In this document: positions 8,205 through 15,879 of the stretch, one piece after another
How positions within the stretch are numbered: the stretch's first letter is position 1
Layout: each line of letters opens with the position of its first letter
Source of the DNA: a virus
Virus record (IMG/VR): IMGVR_UViG_3300034073_003445
Coordinates: 1-25,112 of that record
Reading direction: 5' to 3' (one strand)
Length of the DNA: 25,112 nucleotides
Program-made: the position numbers and the translations under genes
Notes under the pieces: model-generated
What the model was told of the DNA's origin: nothing
The model's input: the letters and a program-made list of their open reading frames with translations, nothing else
The model's database searches: none

Positions 8205-9737
8205 ATGACGGACATTACACGTTTCAAAGCAATATTCTCGGGCTTGGACATCGCCTATGGAACGTACAGGATCGAAGGTGACAAGAGCAACGGCAAGAAG
8301 GCAGGCAAAGCTGTCGTTGTACGTAAGCCTCCGACGGACGACCTTTGGCAGAAGCATCTTGAGGGCGTTGAGCCCTCGCTCGGCATCATCCCCATCCGGG
8401 CAGACAACTCTTGCATCTGGGGATGCATCGACATTGATCAATACCCTCTTGACCATGCGGGTCTGATCAAAAAGATCCGTAGCCTCGAGCTCCCCCTCGT
8501 TGTGTGCCGCAGTAAGTCAGGCGGCGCGCACGTATTCCTATTTGTCAAAGAACCCATCCCCGCGGCAGATATGCAGCGGTATCTGAAAGCCGCTGCGGCG
8601 CTACTGGGCGAAGCAGGCCGTGAGATCTTCCCGAAGCAGGCGGAGATTCTCGTCGAACGTGGCGATACCGGTAACTTCCTGAATCTGCCGTATTTCGGCG
8701 GCGATGACACGATGCGCTATGCCTTTGACGACGAAGGCAACGCGGTAACGCTCGAAGAGTTCTATGCCCTTTACGACAAGTTCGTGCAGGACAAAGATAT
8801 CAAGTTCCCTGAAGAGCCCAAGGCGCCTGAATCACCGATCAAGGATGGTCCGCCGTGTCTACAGGCCATCTGCGCACAAGGCGTGCCTGAAGGAACACGG
8901 AACAACGCGCTATTTAATATCGGTTTGTATCTCAAGCGGGCGCAATCTGCGACCTGGGACAACTTGATGGTGGAGTACAACTACAAGTATGTCAGTCCAC
9001 CATTGCCCAACCATGAAGTGCAGACACTGATCAAACAGATCAGCAAGAAAGAGTACAAGTACCGGTGCAAAGACGCGCCGCTCAATAGTTTTTGCAATAG
9101 TGGTCTTTGCAGGACTCGTAAGTATGGGATCGGGGCTCACGGGCCAGACTCCCCAGAGCTCTCTGCGTTATCCAAGTACGCAAGCGAACCGCCTCTGTGG
9201 TTCTTGGATGTCAACGGCAAGCGTATCGAATTGGATACAGAGAGCCTCTTCAACCAGATCGCTTTCCAAAAGGCGTGCGTCGAGCGATTGAACGTCCTCC
9301 CGCCAGCCGTGAAGAAAGCTGACTGGGAGCAGCTCCTGAATGCATTGCTGACCGAGATGGTGGAGACCGAGCAGATCACCGTAGCCAGTGAGGACACGAC
9401 GCTCACCGGCCGCTTCAATGATTTGCTTGAAGAGTTCTGCACGCACTTGCAGCAGGCGATGGATCGCGACGAAGTCCTCTTGGGCCGGCCTTGGACGAAC
9501 GACGAAGAGGGCCGCACCTACTTCCGTATGAAGGACCTCGAAGCGCATCTCAACCGTAACAACTTCAAAGGCATGACGCTGCCCAAGATGGCGCAGCGCT
9601 TACGTGAGATGGGCGGTGAGCCGATTAGCCTTTTCCTAAAGAACCGCGCGACACGGTGTTGGCGGATACCGCGTTTTGAACGGCAGGATGCACCGTTTGA
9701 CACGCCTGAGCAAAAACGCAGCAGGAGTCCTTTCTAA
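8205..9737 (+). CDS. Archaeo-eukaryotic-type (AEP/TOTE-like) DNA primase
   Basis: 510 residues. The N-terminal half is an AEP catalytic domain: WGCIDIDQYP gives the metal-binding D76-x-D78, CRSKSGGAHVFLFV gives the SGGAH motif with H109, and ERGDTGNFLNLPYFGG (151-166) is the third core segment. This pattern is the AEP type labelled TOTE in domain databases. Residues 224-310 form a helical primase C-terminal region with C288, C297 and C302 (and C218, C223 nearby), a likely zinc or Fe-S cluster. The last 200 residues are charged and helical. The protein ends SRSPF. It replaces a DnaG-type primase, would lay primers for the family A polymerase two genes downstream, and its TAA overlaps the ATG of the next gene. 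Confidence 0.88.
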   Translation: MTDITRFKAIFSGLDIAYGTYRIEGDKSNGKKAGKAVVVRKPPTDDLWQKHLEGVEPSLGIIPIRADNSCIWGCIDIDQYPLDHAGLIKKIRSLELPLVVCRSKSGGAHVFLFVKEPIPAADMQRYLKAAAALLGEAGREIFPKQAEILVERGDTGNFLNLPYFGGDDTMRYAFDDEGNAVTLEEFYALYDKFVQDKDIKFPEEPKAPESPIKDGPPCLQAICAQGVPEGTRNNALFNIGLYLKRAQSATWDNLMVEYNYKYVSPPLPNHEVQTLIKQISKKEYKYRCKDAPLNSFCNSGLCRTRKYGIGAHGPDSPELSALSKYASEPPLWFLDVNGKRIELDTESLFNQIAFQKACVERLNVLPPAVKKADWEQLLNALLTEMVETEQITVASEDTTLTGRFNDLLEEFCTHLQQAMDRDEVLLGRPWTNDEEGRTYFRMKDLEAHLNRNNFKGMTLPKMAQRLREMGGEPISLFLKNRATRCWRIPRFERQDAPFDTPEQKRSRSPF

Positions 9738-10027
9738 TGAAAAAGCTGGATGGGTTTGATGCCGCAATGTTTGGCGTGGCGTCTGTGTGGCAGCGAGACG
9801 AGGACGGGGGCTCGACGCAAGTCGACACGTTGATCTATGACGGCGATGCCATCATCAGTATTTTGATGGCCCGCGACAACGCGACCTTTGAAGAGGCTGC
9901 GGAGTACGTCGACTTCAACATCCTCGGCGCCTATGTCGGCGAGGACACGCCATTGATCGTCTGGCCTTTGGGCTGGGATGAACTCGAAGAAAGGTTTGAT
10001 GACGAAGATGACGACGAAGATAACTAA
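9737..10027 (+). CDS. Small acidic conserved phage protein
   Basis: 96 residues. The start overlaps the primase stop (TAATG). Core segments VDTLIYDGDAIISILMARD and YVDFNILGAYVGEDTPLIVW resemble a small protein common in phage replication modules. The C-terminus ERFDDEDDDEDN is extremely acidic. Function unknown; an acidic tail could contact a basic replication protein or mimic DNA (inference). The downstream helicase gene starts inside its 3' end. Confidence 0.8.
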   Translation: MKKLDGFDAAMFGVASVWQRDEDGGSTQVDTLIYDGDAIISILMARDNATFEEAAEYVDFNILGAYVGEDTPLIVWPLGWDELEERFDDEDDDEDN

Positions 10028-11513
10028 GGTCTTTGGCCCGCCGGGCTCAGGCAAGACGACCTACCTCCTCTCCGTCGTTCAAGAGGAATTGTCCGCCGAG
10101 ATCCACCCGACGAAGATCGGTTACTTTGCGTTTACTCGTAAGGCCGCAACCGAAGCGCGCGATCGGGCGATTCGGAAGTTCCCTGCGTTAAATCCGGATT
10201 TAGACTTCCCGTGGTTTCGCACCCTGCACTCACTTGCCTACCGCTGCCTGGGTATCACAGGCAAAGACATGATGGGCCCTGAGCACTATGCAGAGTTCGC
10301 TAAAGAGGCGGGGATTGAGCTGGGCATTGAGCAGGGTGAAGAGGAGTTTGCCGTCAAGGCGACGCACCCTGTCCTGAACGAAGTCAACATCGCCCGTGTG
10401 CGGGGCAAGGACCTGCGCCAGCACTACAACGAAAGTAGCATGTCGATCGAGTGGTATCATTTTGAATATGTAGATCGGGCCTATCGGCATTACAAAGCCT
10501 CACGGGGATTGCTGGATTTTACCGATCTTTTGGAGAAGATTTTAGATGAGCCCGACCGGCTGCCTTCGCTTAAAACGCTGATCATCGACGAAGCGCAGGA
10601 CCTCTCCCGCTTGCAGTGGGCGCTGGTGAAGGAGCTGATTGAACGAGCCCAGCATACGTACATCGCAGGCGATGACGACCAGGCGGTCTACACGTGGGCA
10701 GGCGCCGATGTCGATTCGTTCTTGACCTTGGAGGGCGACGTCAGAGTCCTCGAGCAATCCTACCGCGTGCCGTCAAAGATCCACGCGCTCGCCGATCAGA
10801 TAGTGAACCGGATTCGCAAACGCCAACCGAAGGTGTGGAAGCCTCGTACCGAAGGCGGGACGATTACGTACTACAACGACTTCCATCACGTCGATATCAC
10901 CCAGGGCGAGTGGCTCGTCCTCGCTGCCGCAAACTACATGCTGACCGACATGCATGAGTGGCTGAAGTCCCAAGGGCTACTCTTCGAGCGCCACGGACAA
11001 CGGAGCATCCCAGAGTCTGTGCTTCAGGCCGTCATAGGCTGGGAGCGTCTGCGCAAGGGCGGTGAAGTGCCTTACGACACCGTGAAGATCATCTACAAAT
11101 ACCTCGACTCCTCCGCGGTGAAGCGTGGGCATAAGGGGCTGAAGACGGCGAGTGTAGATACATTGTATACACACGAGTCACTGACCACGGACCATGGCCT
11201 ACAGACCGATGCGATCTGGCACGAAGCGCTGACCAAGATCGCTGAAGACAAGCGCAATTATCTGATCGCGCTTCTTCGCCGCGGCGTGAAGGTCACGGGC
11301 AAGGTGCCGATCAAGCTCTCGACGATCCACGGTGCCAAAGGCGGTGAGGCGGATAACGTCTTACTGATCACGGATCTCTCGATCAAGTTCGCGCAAGAGT
11401 ACGAACGCAACGCGGACGACATCAACCGTTTGCTGTACGTCGGCATCACGCGAGCGAAGCAGACCCTGCATCTCGTTCTTCCCAAAGACTTTAGAAAAGG
11501 CTTTCGTCTATGA
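9999..11513 (+). CDS. UvrD/Rep-like SF1 DNA helicase
   Basis: 504 residues. All SF1A motifs are visible: Walker A GPPGSGKT (13-20), Ia AFTRKAATEARDRA (44-57), Walker B IIDEAQD (195-201), III GDDDQAVYTWAGA (224-236), IV LEQSYRVP (251-258), V STIHGAKGGE (441-450) and VI LYVGITRAK (479-487). It is shorter than cellular UvrD (about 720), with reduced 1B/2B insertions, as in phage helicases such as T4 Dda. The ATG at 9999 has AAAGG four bases upstream; ATGs at 9978 and 10008 in the same frame are alternatives. It is translationally coupled on both sides, overlapping the polymerase start by four bases (ATGA). Likely the replicative or accessory helicase of the phage fork. Confidence 0.92.
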   Translation: MTKMTTKITKVFGPPGSGKTTYLLSVVQEELSAEIHPTKIGYFAFTRKAATEARDRAIRKFPALNPDLDFPWFRTLHSLAYRCLGITGKDMMGPEHYAEFAKEAGIELGIEQGEEEFAVKATHPVLNEVNIARVRGKDLRQHYNESSMSIEWYHFEYVDRAYRHYKASRGLLDFTDLLEKILDEPDRLPSLKTLIIDEAQDLSRLQWALVKELIERAQHTYIAGDDDQAVYTWAGADVDSFLTLEGDVRVLEQSYRVPSKIHALADQIVNRIRKRQPKVWKPRTEGGTITYYNDFHHVDITQGEWLVLAAANYMLTDMHEWLKSQGLLFERHGQRSIPESVLQAVIGWERLRKGGEVPYDTVKIIYKYLDSSAVKRGHKGLKTASVDTLYTHESLTTDHGLQTDAIWHEALTKIAEDKRNYLIALLRRGVKVTGKVPIKLSTIHGAKGGEADNVLLITDLSIKFAQEYERNADDINRLLYVGITRAKQTLHLVLPKDFRKGFRL

Positions 11514-13378
11514 ATAGTGTCCCTCTCTTCCAACGCCCGTCTGAGTGGGTGCCTCCTTCTTCTTTCCCCGACCTTTCCGCGGCGACAGAGATTGCGATCG
11601 ACTTGGAAACCTGCGATCCGCACATGGAGTCGATGGGCCCAGGCTGGCCTCGCAAGGATGGCTTCATCGTCGGCTACGCGGTGGCAGTGGATGGCTGGAA
11701 GGGCTACTTCCCGATCGCGCACCAAGGTGGTGGCAACCTCGATGAGAGGATCGTCAATCGTTGGATCAAGAAAGTCCTTGAATTACCCTGCGATAAGATC
11801 ATGCACAATGCGGCCTATGATTTAGGCTGGCTTCGCGCTTCAGGGTTCACGGTCAATGGTAACATATACGATACTATGCTGGCGGCGCCGCTCTTGGATG
11901 AGAACCGCTACAGCTATGCGCTCAACAGTCTGGGGTTTGATTACCTCAAAGAGGTTAAGTCCGAACAAGGACTCAAAGACGCCGCCTCCGACTTTGGCGT
12001 GCACGCAAAGAAAGAGCTTTGGAAGCTCCCCGCGATGTACGTCGGCGACTACGCCGAGCAAGACGCCGCGCTAACGCTCAAGCTTTGGCATCACCTAAAG
12101 CCGCTCCTGCGCAAAGAGGAAGTGGAATCCATCTTCACGCTCGAGACAGAGCTCCTGCCCGTCTTAATCGACCTCACCTATCAAGGTATCCGTTTCGATA
12201 GAGACCACTGCGAGAAGCTGATTCAGGATTTCAAACGTCAAGAAAACGAACATATCAAACAGATCAAGTTAATTTCTGGCGAAAAAGTTGACATCTGGGC
12301 CGCGGCGAGCATCGCCAAGGCCTTTGACAAGCTCGGGTTGCCGTACCCCAAGACCGCGACCGGCCTTCCAAGCTTCACGAAGACCTTCTTGGACTCCCAC
12401 GAGCATCCTGTGGCCAAGCTGATTATCGAAGCGCGGGAGTTCAACAAGACGCACGGCACGTTCTTGGGGCCGTATCTCGACCACAGTAGCGCTGATGGGC
12501 GGATCCATCCGCATATTAACCAGCTCCGCTCCGAGGGCGGCGGCACGGTGACAGGGCGTCTGTCGATGAATAACCCCAACCTCCAGCAGGTGCCCGCTCG
12601 CCATGAGGTGATCGGCCCGATGGTCCGCTCGCTCTTTCTTCCCGAAGAGGGCCAGCTCTGGGCGGCGAATGACTTCTCGGCTCAAGAACCACGGCTCTTG
12701 GTGCACTACGCGGCGCTACTGGAGCTTCCTGGGGCGGAACGTATGGCCGATGCCTATCGCACCAACCCCGACACCGACTTCCACCAAATGGTAGCGGACC
12801 TCGCAGGTATTTCCCGTAAGGCCGCCAAGACCATTGGCCTTGGCCTCATGTACGGCATGGGCAAGCAGAAGTTAGCTAACTCGCTTGACCTACCCTTGGA
12901 TGAAGCCGGCGAGCTGATTGGGACCTTCCATGCCAAGGTGCCTTTCCTTCGCGGGACGATCGATGCGGTCATGCGTCGCATCGAGCATCCTGCCTCCAAT
13001 GGTTCGATCCGCACGCTCTTGGGACGCAAGTGCCGCTTCCCGCTCTGGGAACCGATCGAATGGGGCGTGAACAAGGCACTGCCGCGTGAGCAAGCCGTCG
13101 TGGAATACGGACCAAGGATCAAGCGGGCGATGACCTACAAGGGCCTCAACCGCCTCATTCAGGGATCCGCCGCGGATCAGACCAAAGCCGCGATGGTGGC
13201 GCTCAACAAAGCCGGCTTTCGTCTTCTCCTTCAGGTGCATGACGAAGTAGCCGTCAGCGTCAACACCCGCGAAGAAGCGGAGGAAGCCGCACGGATCATG
13301 CGGGAGGCTGTGACGCTCGAGGTCCCCTCCCGAGTGGATGTTGAGATTGGTCCTTCGTGGGGCGAAGCGAAATCGTAG
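11510..13378 (+). CDS. polA: Family A DNA polymerase with 3'-5' exonuclease domain
   Basis: 622 residues. The exonuclease domain has D31-x-E33 (IDLETC), HNAAYDLGW with D104 and YAEQD with D185, so proofreading residues are intact. The polymerase domain has TGRLSMNNPNLQQVPAR (348-364), motif A NDFSAQEPR with D388, motif B RKAAKTIGLGLMYG (436-449; R436, K440, Y448) and motif C QVHDEV (575-580; D578). No 5'-3' exonuclease domain is present, as usual in phages. At the position of E. coli Phe762 the residue is Leu444, a variant known from many environmental viral polymerases. ATGA overlap couples it to the helicase. It is the last gene of the replication operon. Confidence 0.96.
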   Translation: MNSVPLFQRPSEWVPPSSFPDLSAATEIAIDLETCDPHMESMGPGWPRKDGFIVGYAVAVDGWKGYFPIAHQGGGNLDERIVNRWIKKVLELPCDKIMHNAAYDLGWLRASGFTVNGNIYDTMLAAPLLDENRYSYALNSLGFDYLKEVKSEQGLKDAASDFGVHAKKELWKLPAMYVGDYAEQDAALTLKLWHHLKPLLRKEEVESIFTLETELLPVLIDLTYQGIRFDRDHCEKLIQDFKRQENEHIKQIKLISGEKVDIWAAASIAKAFDKLGLPYPKTATGLPSFTKTFLDSHEHPVAKLIIEAREFNKTHGTFLGPYLDHSSADGRIHPHINQLRSEGGGTVTGRLSMNNPNLQQVPARHEVIGPMVRSLFLPEEGQLWAANDFSAQEPRLLVHYAALLELPGAERMADAYRTNPDTDFHQMVADLAGISRKAAKTIGLGLMYGMGKQKLANSLDLPLDEAGELIGTFHAKVPFLRGTIDAVMRRIEHPASNGSIRTLLGRKCRFPLWEPIEWGVNKALPREQAVVEYGPRIKRAMTYKGLNRLIQGSAADQTKAAMVALNKAGFRLLLQVHDEVAVSVNTREEAEEAARIMREAVTLEVPSRVDVEIGPSWGEAKS

Positions 13379-13407
13379 TTGCATCTCTGGTATCGAGCTG
13401 TTAGGGT
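13379..13407 (+). promoter_or_regulatory. Probable sigma70-type promoter
   Basis: TTGCAT (13379-13384), a 17-base spacer ending in TGT, and TAGGGT (13402-13407). It directly follows the polymerase stop and drives the gene at 13431, whose ribosome site is AAGAAAGGAGA. Confidence 0.5.
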
Positions 13408-13430
13408 AGAAATCAAGAAAGGAGACACTT

Positions 13431-13865
13431 ATGAGTTCACCCAAACCACAAGCTTCCAAAAAGCCTTTGCCAAAGGGCTTGAAGTGGATGAATCTTAACT
13501 ACGACGACTTCAACAAGCGTTTCCCGCGGCTCGGGGTCCAGCGCTTAACCAAGCGCGTCGAGGAAGGCGATGAGTCTGCGCGCGAGCGCCTTCAAGAGCT
13601 GAAGGCGTACACATGGCGCAATCGACGGAAGCGAAAGTACCGGTACCCAGGCCGCTACTCGCCTTCCAAGCGAACGCGGGTAAGTTTCAAGACGATCTCC
13701 ATCCATATGGAGACGTACCACAAGATCAAAGAGCTTCAGAAGTTCTACAAGGCGGGGATGGGCGCCATTATCACGCCTTTGATCGATGAGCTGTTTGAAA
13801 AGACCTACAAAGAAGCGGAGCTTCTAGCGCGAATCAATGCACGGGAGACACGCGATGAAGCATGA
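13431..13865 (+). CDS. Basic protein with C-terminal ribbon-helix-helix-like domain
   Basis: 144 residues. Residues 60-90 are strongly basic (TWRNRRKRKYRYPGRYSPSK). Residues 86-125 have the strand-helix-helix pattern of a ribbon-helix-helix DNA-binding domain (FKTISIHMETYHKIKELQKF then AGMGAIITPLIDELFEK). The N-terminus contains a short helical segment. A DNA-binding regulator or genome-organising protein is likely; the target is unknown. It is first in a new operon with its own promoter and a strong AAGAAAGGAGA site. Its last 11 bases overlap the next gene. Confidence 0.75.
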   Translation: MSSPKPQASKKPLPKGLKWMNLNYDDFNKRFPRLGVQRLTKRVEEGDESARERLQELKAYTWRNRRKRKYRYPGRYSPSKRTRVSFKTISIHMETYHKIKELQKFYKAGMGAIITPLIDELFEKTYKEAELLARINARETRDEA

Positions 13866-14085
13866 CACCGAACTTACCCTAGACGTCGAGGTGCTCTATG
13901 AGAATCTGGATCCGCTTTATGTCAGTGGTGCAGTCCTGCCGGGTATGGTGGACATTACGGAGATTAACGTTCTCTTTAAACAGAAAAACGGCAAAACTAA
14001 GAAGATCAATATTACGAAGGCCATCCCAGAGGAACAGAGGATGTTGATCGAAGATGAAATATTAGAGTTTTATACCAAAGAGTAA
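13855..14085 (+). CDS. Hypothetical small phage protein
   Basis: 76 residues from the ATG at 13855, with GGGAG seven bases upstream; a start 18 bases earlier in frame has no better site. Predominantly beta N-terminus (ELTLDVEVLYENLDPLYVSG) and a charged helix at the end (EEQRMLIEDEILEFYTKE). The N-terminal half looks like a DUF-type small phage protein; no function is recognised. It overlaps the preceding gene. Confidence 0.65.
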   Translation: MKHDTELTLDVEVLYENLDPLYVSGAVLPGMVDITEINVLFKQKNGKTKKINITKAIPEEQRMLIEDEILEFYTKE

Positions 14086-14088
14086 AAA

Positions 14089-14283
14089 ATGAATATTTTT
14101 CCTGATAGGATTGTGGATGATTCAGGACAGATTAAATTACACGGTGGGCTGACGTTACGCGATCACATGGCGATCGAAGCGATGAAAGCAATCATCGCCA
14201 AGACCAAGCTCGAGAATGAGCTTTTGATCGCGGAGCGGGCCTACTTTATGGCCGATGCAATGCTAGGAGAAAGAGAGAAATGA
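14089..14283 (+). CDS. Small conserved phage protein (LTLRDHMA...ADAMLGERE type)
   Basis: 64 residues. The segments LTLRDHMAIEAMKAII and AERAYFMADAMLGERE match a very common helical phage protein of unknown function (usual form: LRDYFA, then AY.IADAMLAER). The ribosome site is weak (AAAGAG before a run of A). Its stop overlaps the start of the zinc-finger gene by four bases, so translation is probably coupled. Confidence 0.75.
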   Translation: MNIFPDRIVDDSGQIKLHGGLTLRDHMAIEAMKAIIAKTKLENELLIAERAYFMADAMLGEREK

Positions 14284-14462
14284 CGACACCCAGAGTTCGA
14301 CGATGTACGGAATGCAAACAGGTGTTTGCTAATCCCGATAGTTTCCGGTTGCATAAGCGCAAGGACGGCTATTGCCGTAGCGAAGAGGCGCTCGTGGCGG
14401 TGGGTTATCGGCCCACGGCCAATGGCTGGCTGCATACCAAAGCGTTGAGGGAAAAGCGATGA
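14280..14462 (+). CDS. Phage zinc-finger protein of the FDxHR type
   Basis: 60 residues. C9-x2-C12, then DSFRLHKRKDGYC supplies H25 and C32, a four-ligand zinc site. The F-x-x-H-K/R pattern followed by SEEALVAVGYRPTANGWL is the layout of the small phage FDxHR zinc-binding family. Function unknown; nucleic-acid or protein binding is likely. ATGA overlaps on both ends place it in the coupled chain of tiny genes. Confidence 0.75.
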   Translation: MTTPRVRRCTECKQVFANPDSFRLHKRKDGYCRSEEALVAVGYRPTANGWLHTKALREKR

Positions 14463-14575
14463 TGCGAACCTTGCGACGACTGTGGCGGGAGTTTAAGGCG
14501 TGTCGGGATTATTCCTGGCGGCATGTGCCTAACCCCAACTGGCGCTGTTCTCGAGGAGGGAGGGATTACTTTTGA
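14459..14575 (+). CDS. Very small basic protein
   Basis: 38 residues (37 if the second ATG is used): MMRTLRRLWREFKACRDY then SWRHVPNPNWRCSRGGRDYF. It is rich in Arg and Trp and overlaps both neighbours (ATGA upstream; stop inside the next start). No function recognised; the tight packing and absence of another frame across this stretch support it as a gene. Confidence 0.5.
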   Translation: MMRTLRRLWREFKACRDYSWRHVPNPNWRCSRGGRDYF

Positions 14576-14751
14576 AGGACCTCTACGAACGGATCACGGA
14601 GCTTGAAGCAGAAGTGGAGTACATGCAGCAGGTGATCCTCGCCTACCGAGATCGGGAGAAGGACGGGATTGCTGTGGAGATTGCCTTACTGCTAGTGGGG
14701 CTTTTGGTTGGAGTGGCACTTGGCTATTACGCGGCACGGGGGTTTTTATGA
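14572..14751 (+). CDS. Small coiled-coil plus single-span membrane protein
   Basis: 59 residues from a TTG start preceded by GGAGGGAGGG seven bases upstream. Residues 1-30 form a charged coiled-coil helix (KDLYERITELEAEVEYMQQ). Residues 34-57 are one membrane span (AVEIALLLVGLLVGVALGYY). No signal peptide is seen; N-terminus inside is likely given the charged helix. It could be an inner-membrane accessory or a spanin/holin-like or exclusion protein, but nothing decides this. The stop overlaps the next ATG. Confidence 0.6.
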   Translation: MKDLYERITELEAEVEYMQQVILAYRDREKDGIAVEIALLLVGLLVGVALGYYAARGFL

Positions 14752-14945
14752 TGGTGGACAAAGAATCCGAGGCGGGCGCATGGGAGCGTGAGTGGGATGC
14801 GCGATCGCATACGGTCAGTGAGTATCAGCATGAGATTCGGGATCTTCGTGAACGGATCAAGTACTATGTCTCACGGATCAAGGACCTCGAGGAGCAGCTC
14901 CGAGACGAGCAGGCCCGAAACAATGAATGGGTGAGAGAGCCTTAA
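14748..14945 (+). CDS. Small coiled-coil protein
   Basis: 65 residues (start at 14748 or 14751; both are ATG). Nearly all helix, with heptad pattern from SEYQHEIRDLRERIKYYV to KDLEEQLRDEQARNNEW. Highly charged, no membrane segment. Function unknown; it starts in the stop of the membrane protein gene, so the two may act together. Confidence 0.65.
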   Translation: MMVDKESEAGAWEREWDARSHTVSEYQHEIRDLRERIKYYVSRIKDLEEQLRDEQARNNEWVREP

Positions 14946-14965
14946 GTATAGAAAGGAGAAAGACG

Positions 14966-15142
14966 ATGAGCGATTTACGCAACGCCGCAGAAGATGCGCT
15001 GAAGTTACTCGAGAGATGGGCTGTCATGATCGACGCCGAGTGGGGTAGCTGTCGGGATTTGGAAGAGATCGAGCAGGACGGGGATCTTTCGGAGAAGATC
15101 CTGAACCTTCGTGCTGCGCTGGCTCAGGAGGACAAGCCATGA
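14966..15142 (+). CDS. Small helical phage protein
   Basis: 58 residues. The ATG at 14966 follows TAGAAAGGAGA with good spacing; an in-frame start at 14927 lies before that site and is less likely. The pattern NAAEDALKLLERWAVMIDAE, an acidic middle and SEKILNLRAALAQEDKP at the end recalls a common uncharacterised phage protein (ALEALE...LR.ALA). The stop overlaps the next ATG. Confidence 0.65.
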   Translation: MSDLRNAAEDALKLLERWAVMIDAEWGSCRDLEEIEQDGDLSEKILNLRAALAQEDKP

Positions 15143-15222
15143 CCCGCGAAGAATGGATAGATGCAGCCCTGTGTGTAGTGTCTTTCATGCTTGGTTTTGC
15201 ACTGATGAGGGCGGTGCTATGA
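15139..15222 (+). CDS. Tiny single-span membrane protein
   Basis: 27 residues: MTREEWIDAALCVVSFMLGF then ALMRAVL. One hydrophobic helix (9-24) behind a short charged N-terminus. ATGA overlap upstream and stop overlapping the next ATG. It shares its first 11 bases (ATGACCCGCGA) with three neighbouring genes. Function unknown. Confidence 0.5.
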   Translation: MTREEWIDAALCVVSFMLGFALMRAVL

Positions 15223-15431
15223 CCCGCGACTACAGTATCGGATGGGCGATGGAAGGAGATCGTATGGTCATTGTGCAACCCGAATACGATTGCCCCGTTC
15301 ACGGGACGATCACCAGCGTCGTTACATTCAACCGCGTTGCCGACGGCAATGTCAGGCATTTCTGCATGGAGTGCTGCTTTGAAAAGATAGTTGGGCTTGG
15401 TGTGTCTGAAGTCACGGAGAAGAAGCCATGA
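15219..15431 (+). CDS. Small Cys/His-rich phage protein
   Basis: 70 residues from the ATG at 15219, chosen for the ATGA overlap and the shared ATGACCCGCGA start. C25-P-V-H28 and a C-terminal HFCMECCFEK (C48/C51/C52) could form one zinc site. The central TITSVVTFNRVADG is beta. No known function; likely a small zinc-binding protein. Confidence 0.65.
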   Translation: MTRDYSIGWAMEGDRMVIVQPEYDCPVHGTITSVVTFNRVADGNVRHFCMECCFEKIVGLGVSEVTEKKP

Positions 15432-15667
15432 CCCGCGACGACATCATCCGACTGGCGCGAGAGGCAGGAGCGGCGACAGGTCGCCACAGCCCGTACCAGA
15501 AAAATGAATCGATTATGCCGTTGTGTATGGACGTTGAACGCTTTGCCGCCCTCGTTGCCGCAGCCGAGCGTGAGGCGTGTGCGTTGGTGGCTGAGAGTTA
15601 CGAGCCAACTTGTGAGTCATGTCCGAGTGGTGTGGCCAATGCCATCCGTGGGAGGAAAGCGTCATGA
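15428..15667 (+). CDS. MTRD-family small phage protein, copy 1
   Basis: 79 residues. MTRDDIIRLAREAG, then VERFAALVAAAEREACALVAE and a C-terminal CESCPSG...AIRGRK segment. This is a small helical family common in phages and prophages, function unknown. It is paralogous to the gene at 15664 (same N-terminus, same FAALVAAAERE helix). Two Cys near the end may bind metal. ATGA overlaps on both sides. Confidence 0.75.
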   Translation: MTRDDIIRLAREAGAATGRHSPYQKNESIMPLCMDVERFAALVAAAEREACALVAESYEPTCESCPSGVANAIRGRKAS

Positions 15668-15879
15668 CCCGCGATGAGATCATTGCCATGGCCCAAGAGG
15701 CGATCCTCTTGCACGGTAACGACAACCCGTTTGACTTTAGGTTGACGACCGTCGAGCAATTGGAGACCTTCGCGGCGATGGTGGCCGGCGCAGAGCGGGC
15801 GGAGTGTATTAAGATTGCGGAAGAATGGGATGCCCCGATTGTCGTGTTTGAGATTCGGAAACGAGGGATAGCGCCATGA
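15664..15879 (+). CDS. MTRD-family small phage protein, copy 2
   Basis: 71 residues: MTRDEIIAMAQEA, then LETFAAMVAGAERAECIKIAEEW and a C-terminal IRKRGIAP. Clear paralogue of the gene at 15428, but lacking its Cys pair. The start is fixed by the shared ATGACCCGCGA and GGAGGAAAG upstream. Stop overlaps the next ATG. Function unknown. Confidence 0.75.
   Translation: MTRDEIIAMAQEAILLHGNDNPFDFRLTTVEQLETFAAMVAGAERAECIKIAEEWDAPIVVFEIRKRGIAP

Noticed and set aside
9978-9998. Earlier ATG (9978) as the start of the SF1 helicase
   Set aside because: No ribosome site upstream; AAAGG lies between it and the ATG at 9999, which leads directly into the conserved KVFGPPGSGKT strand.
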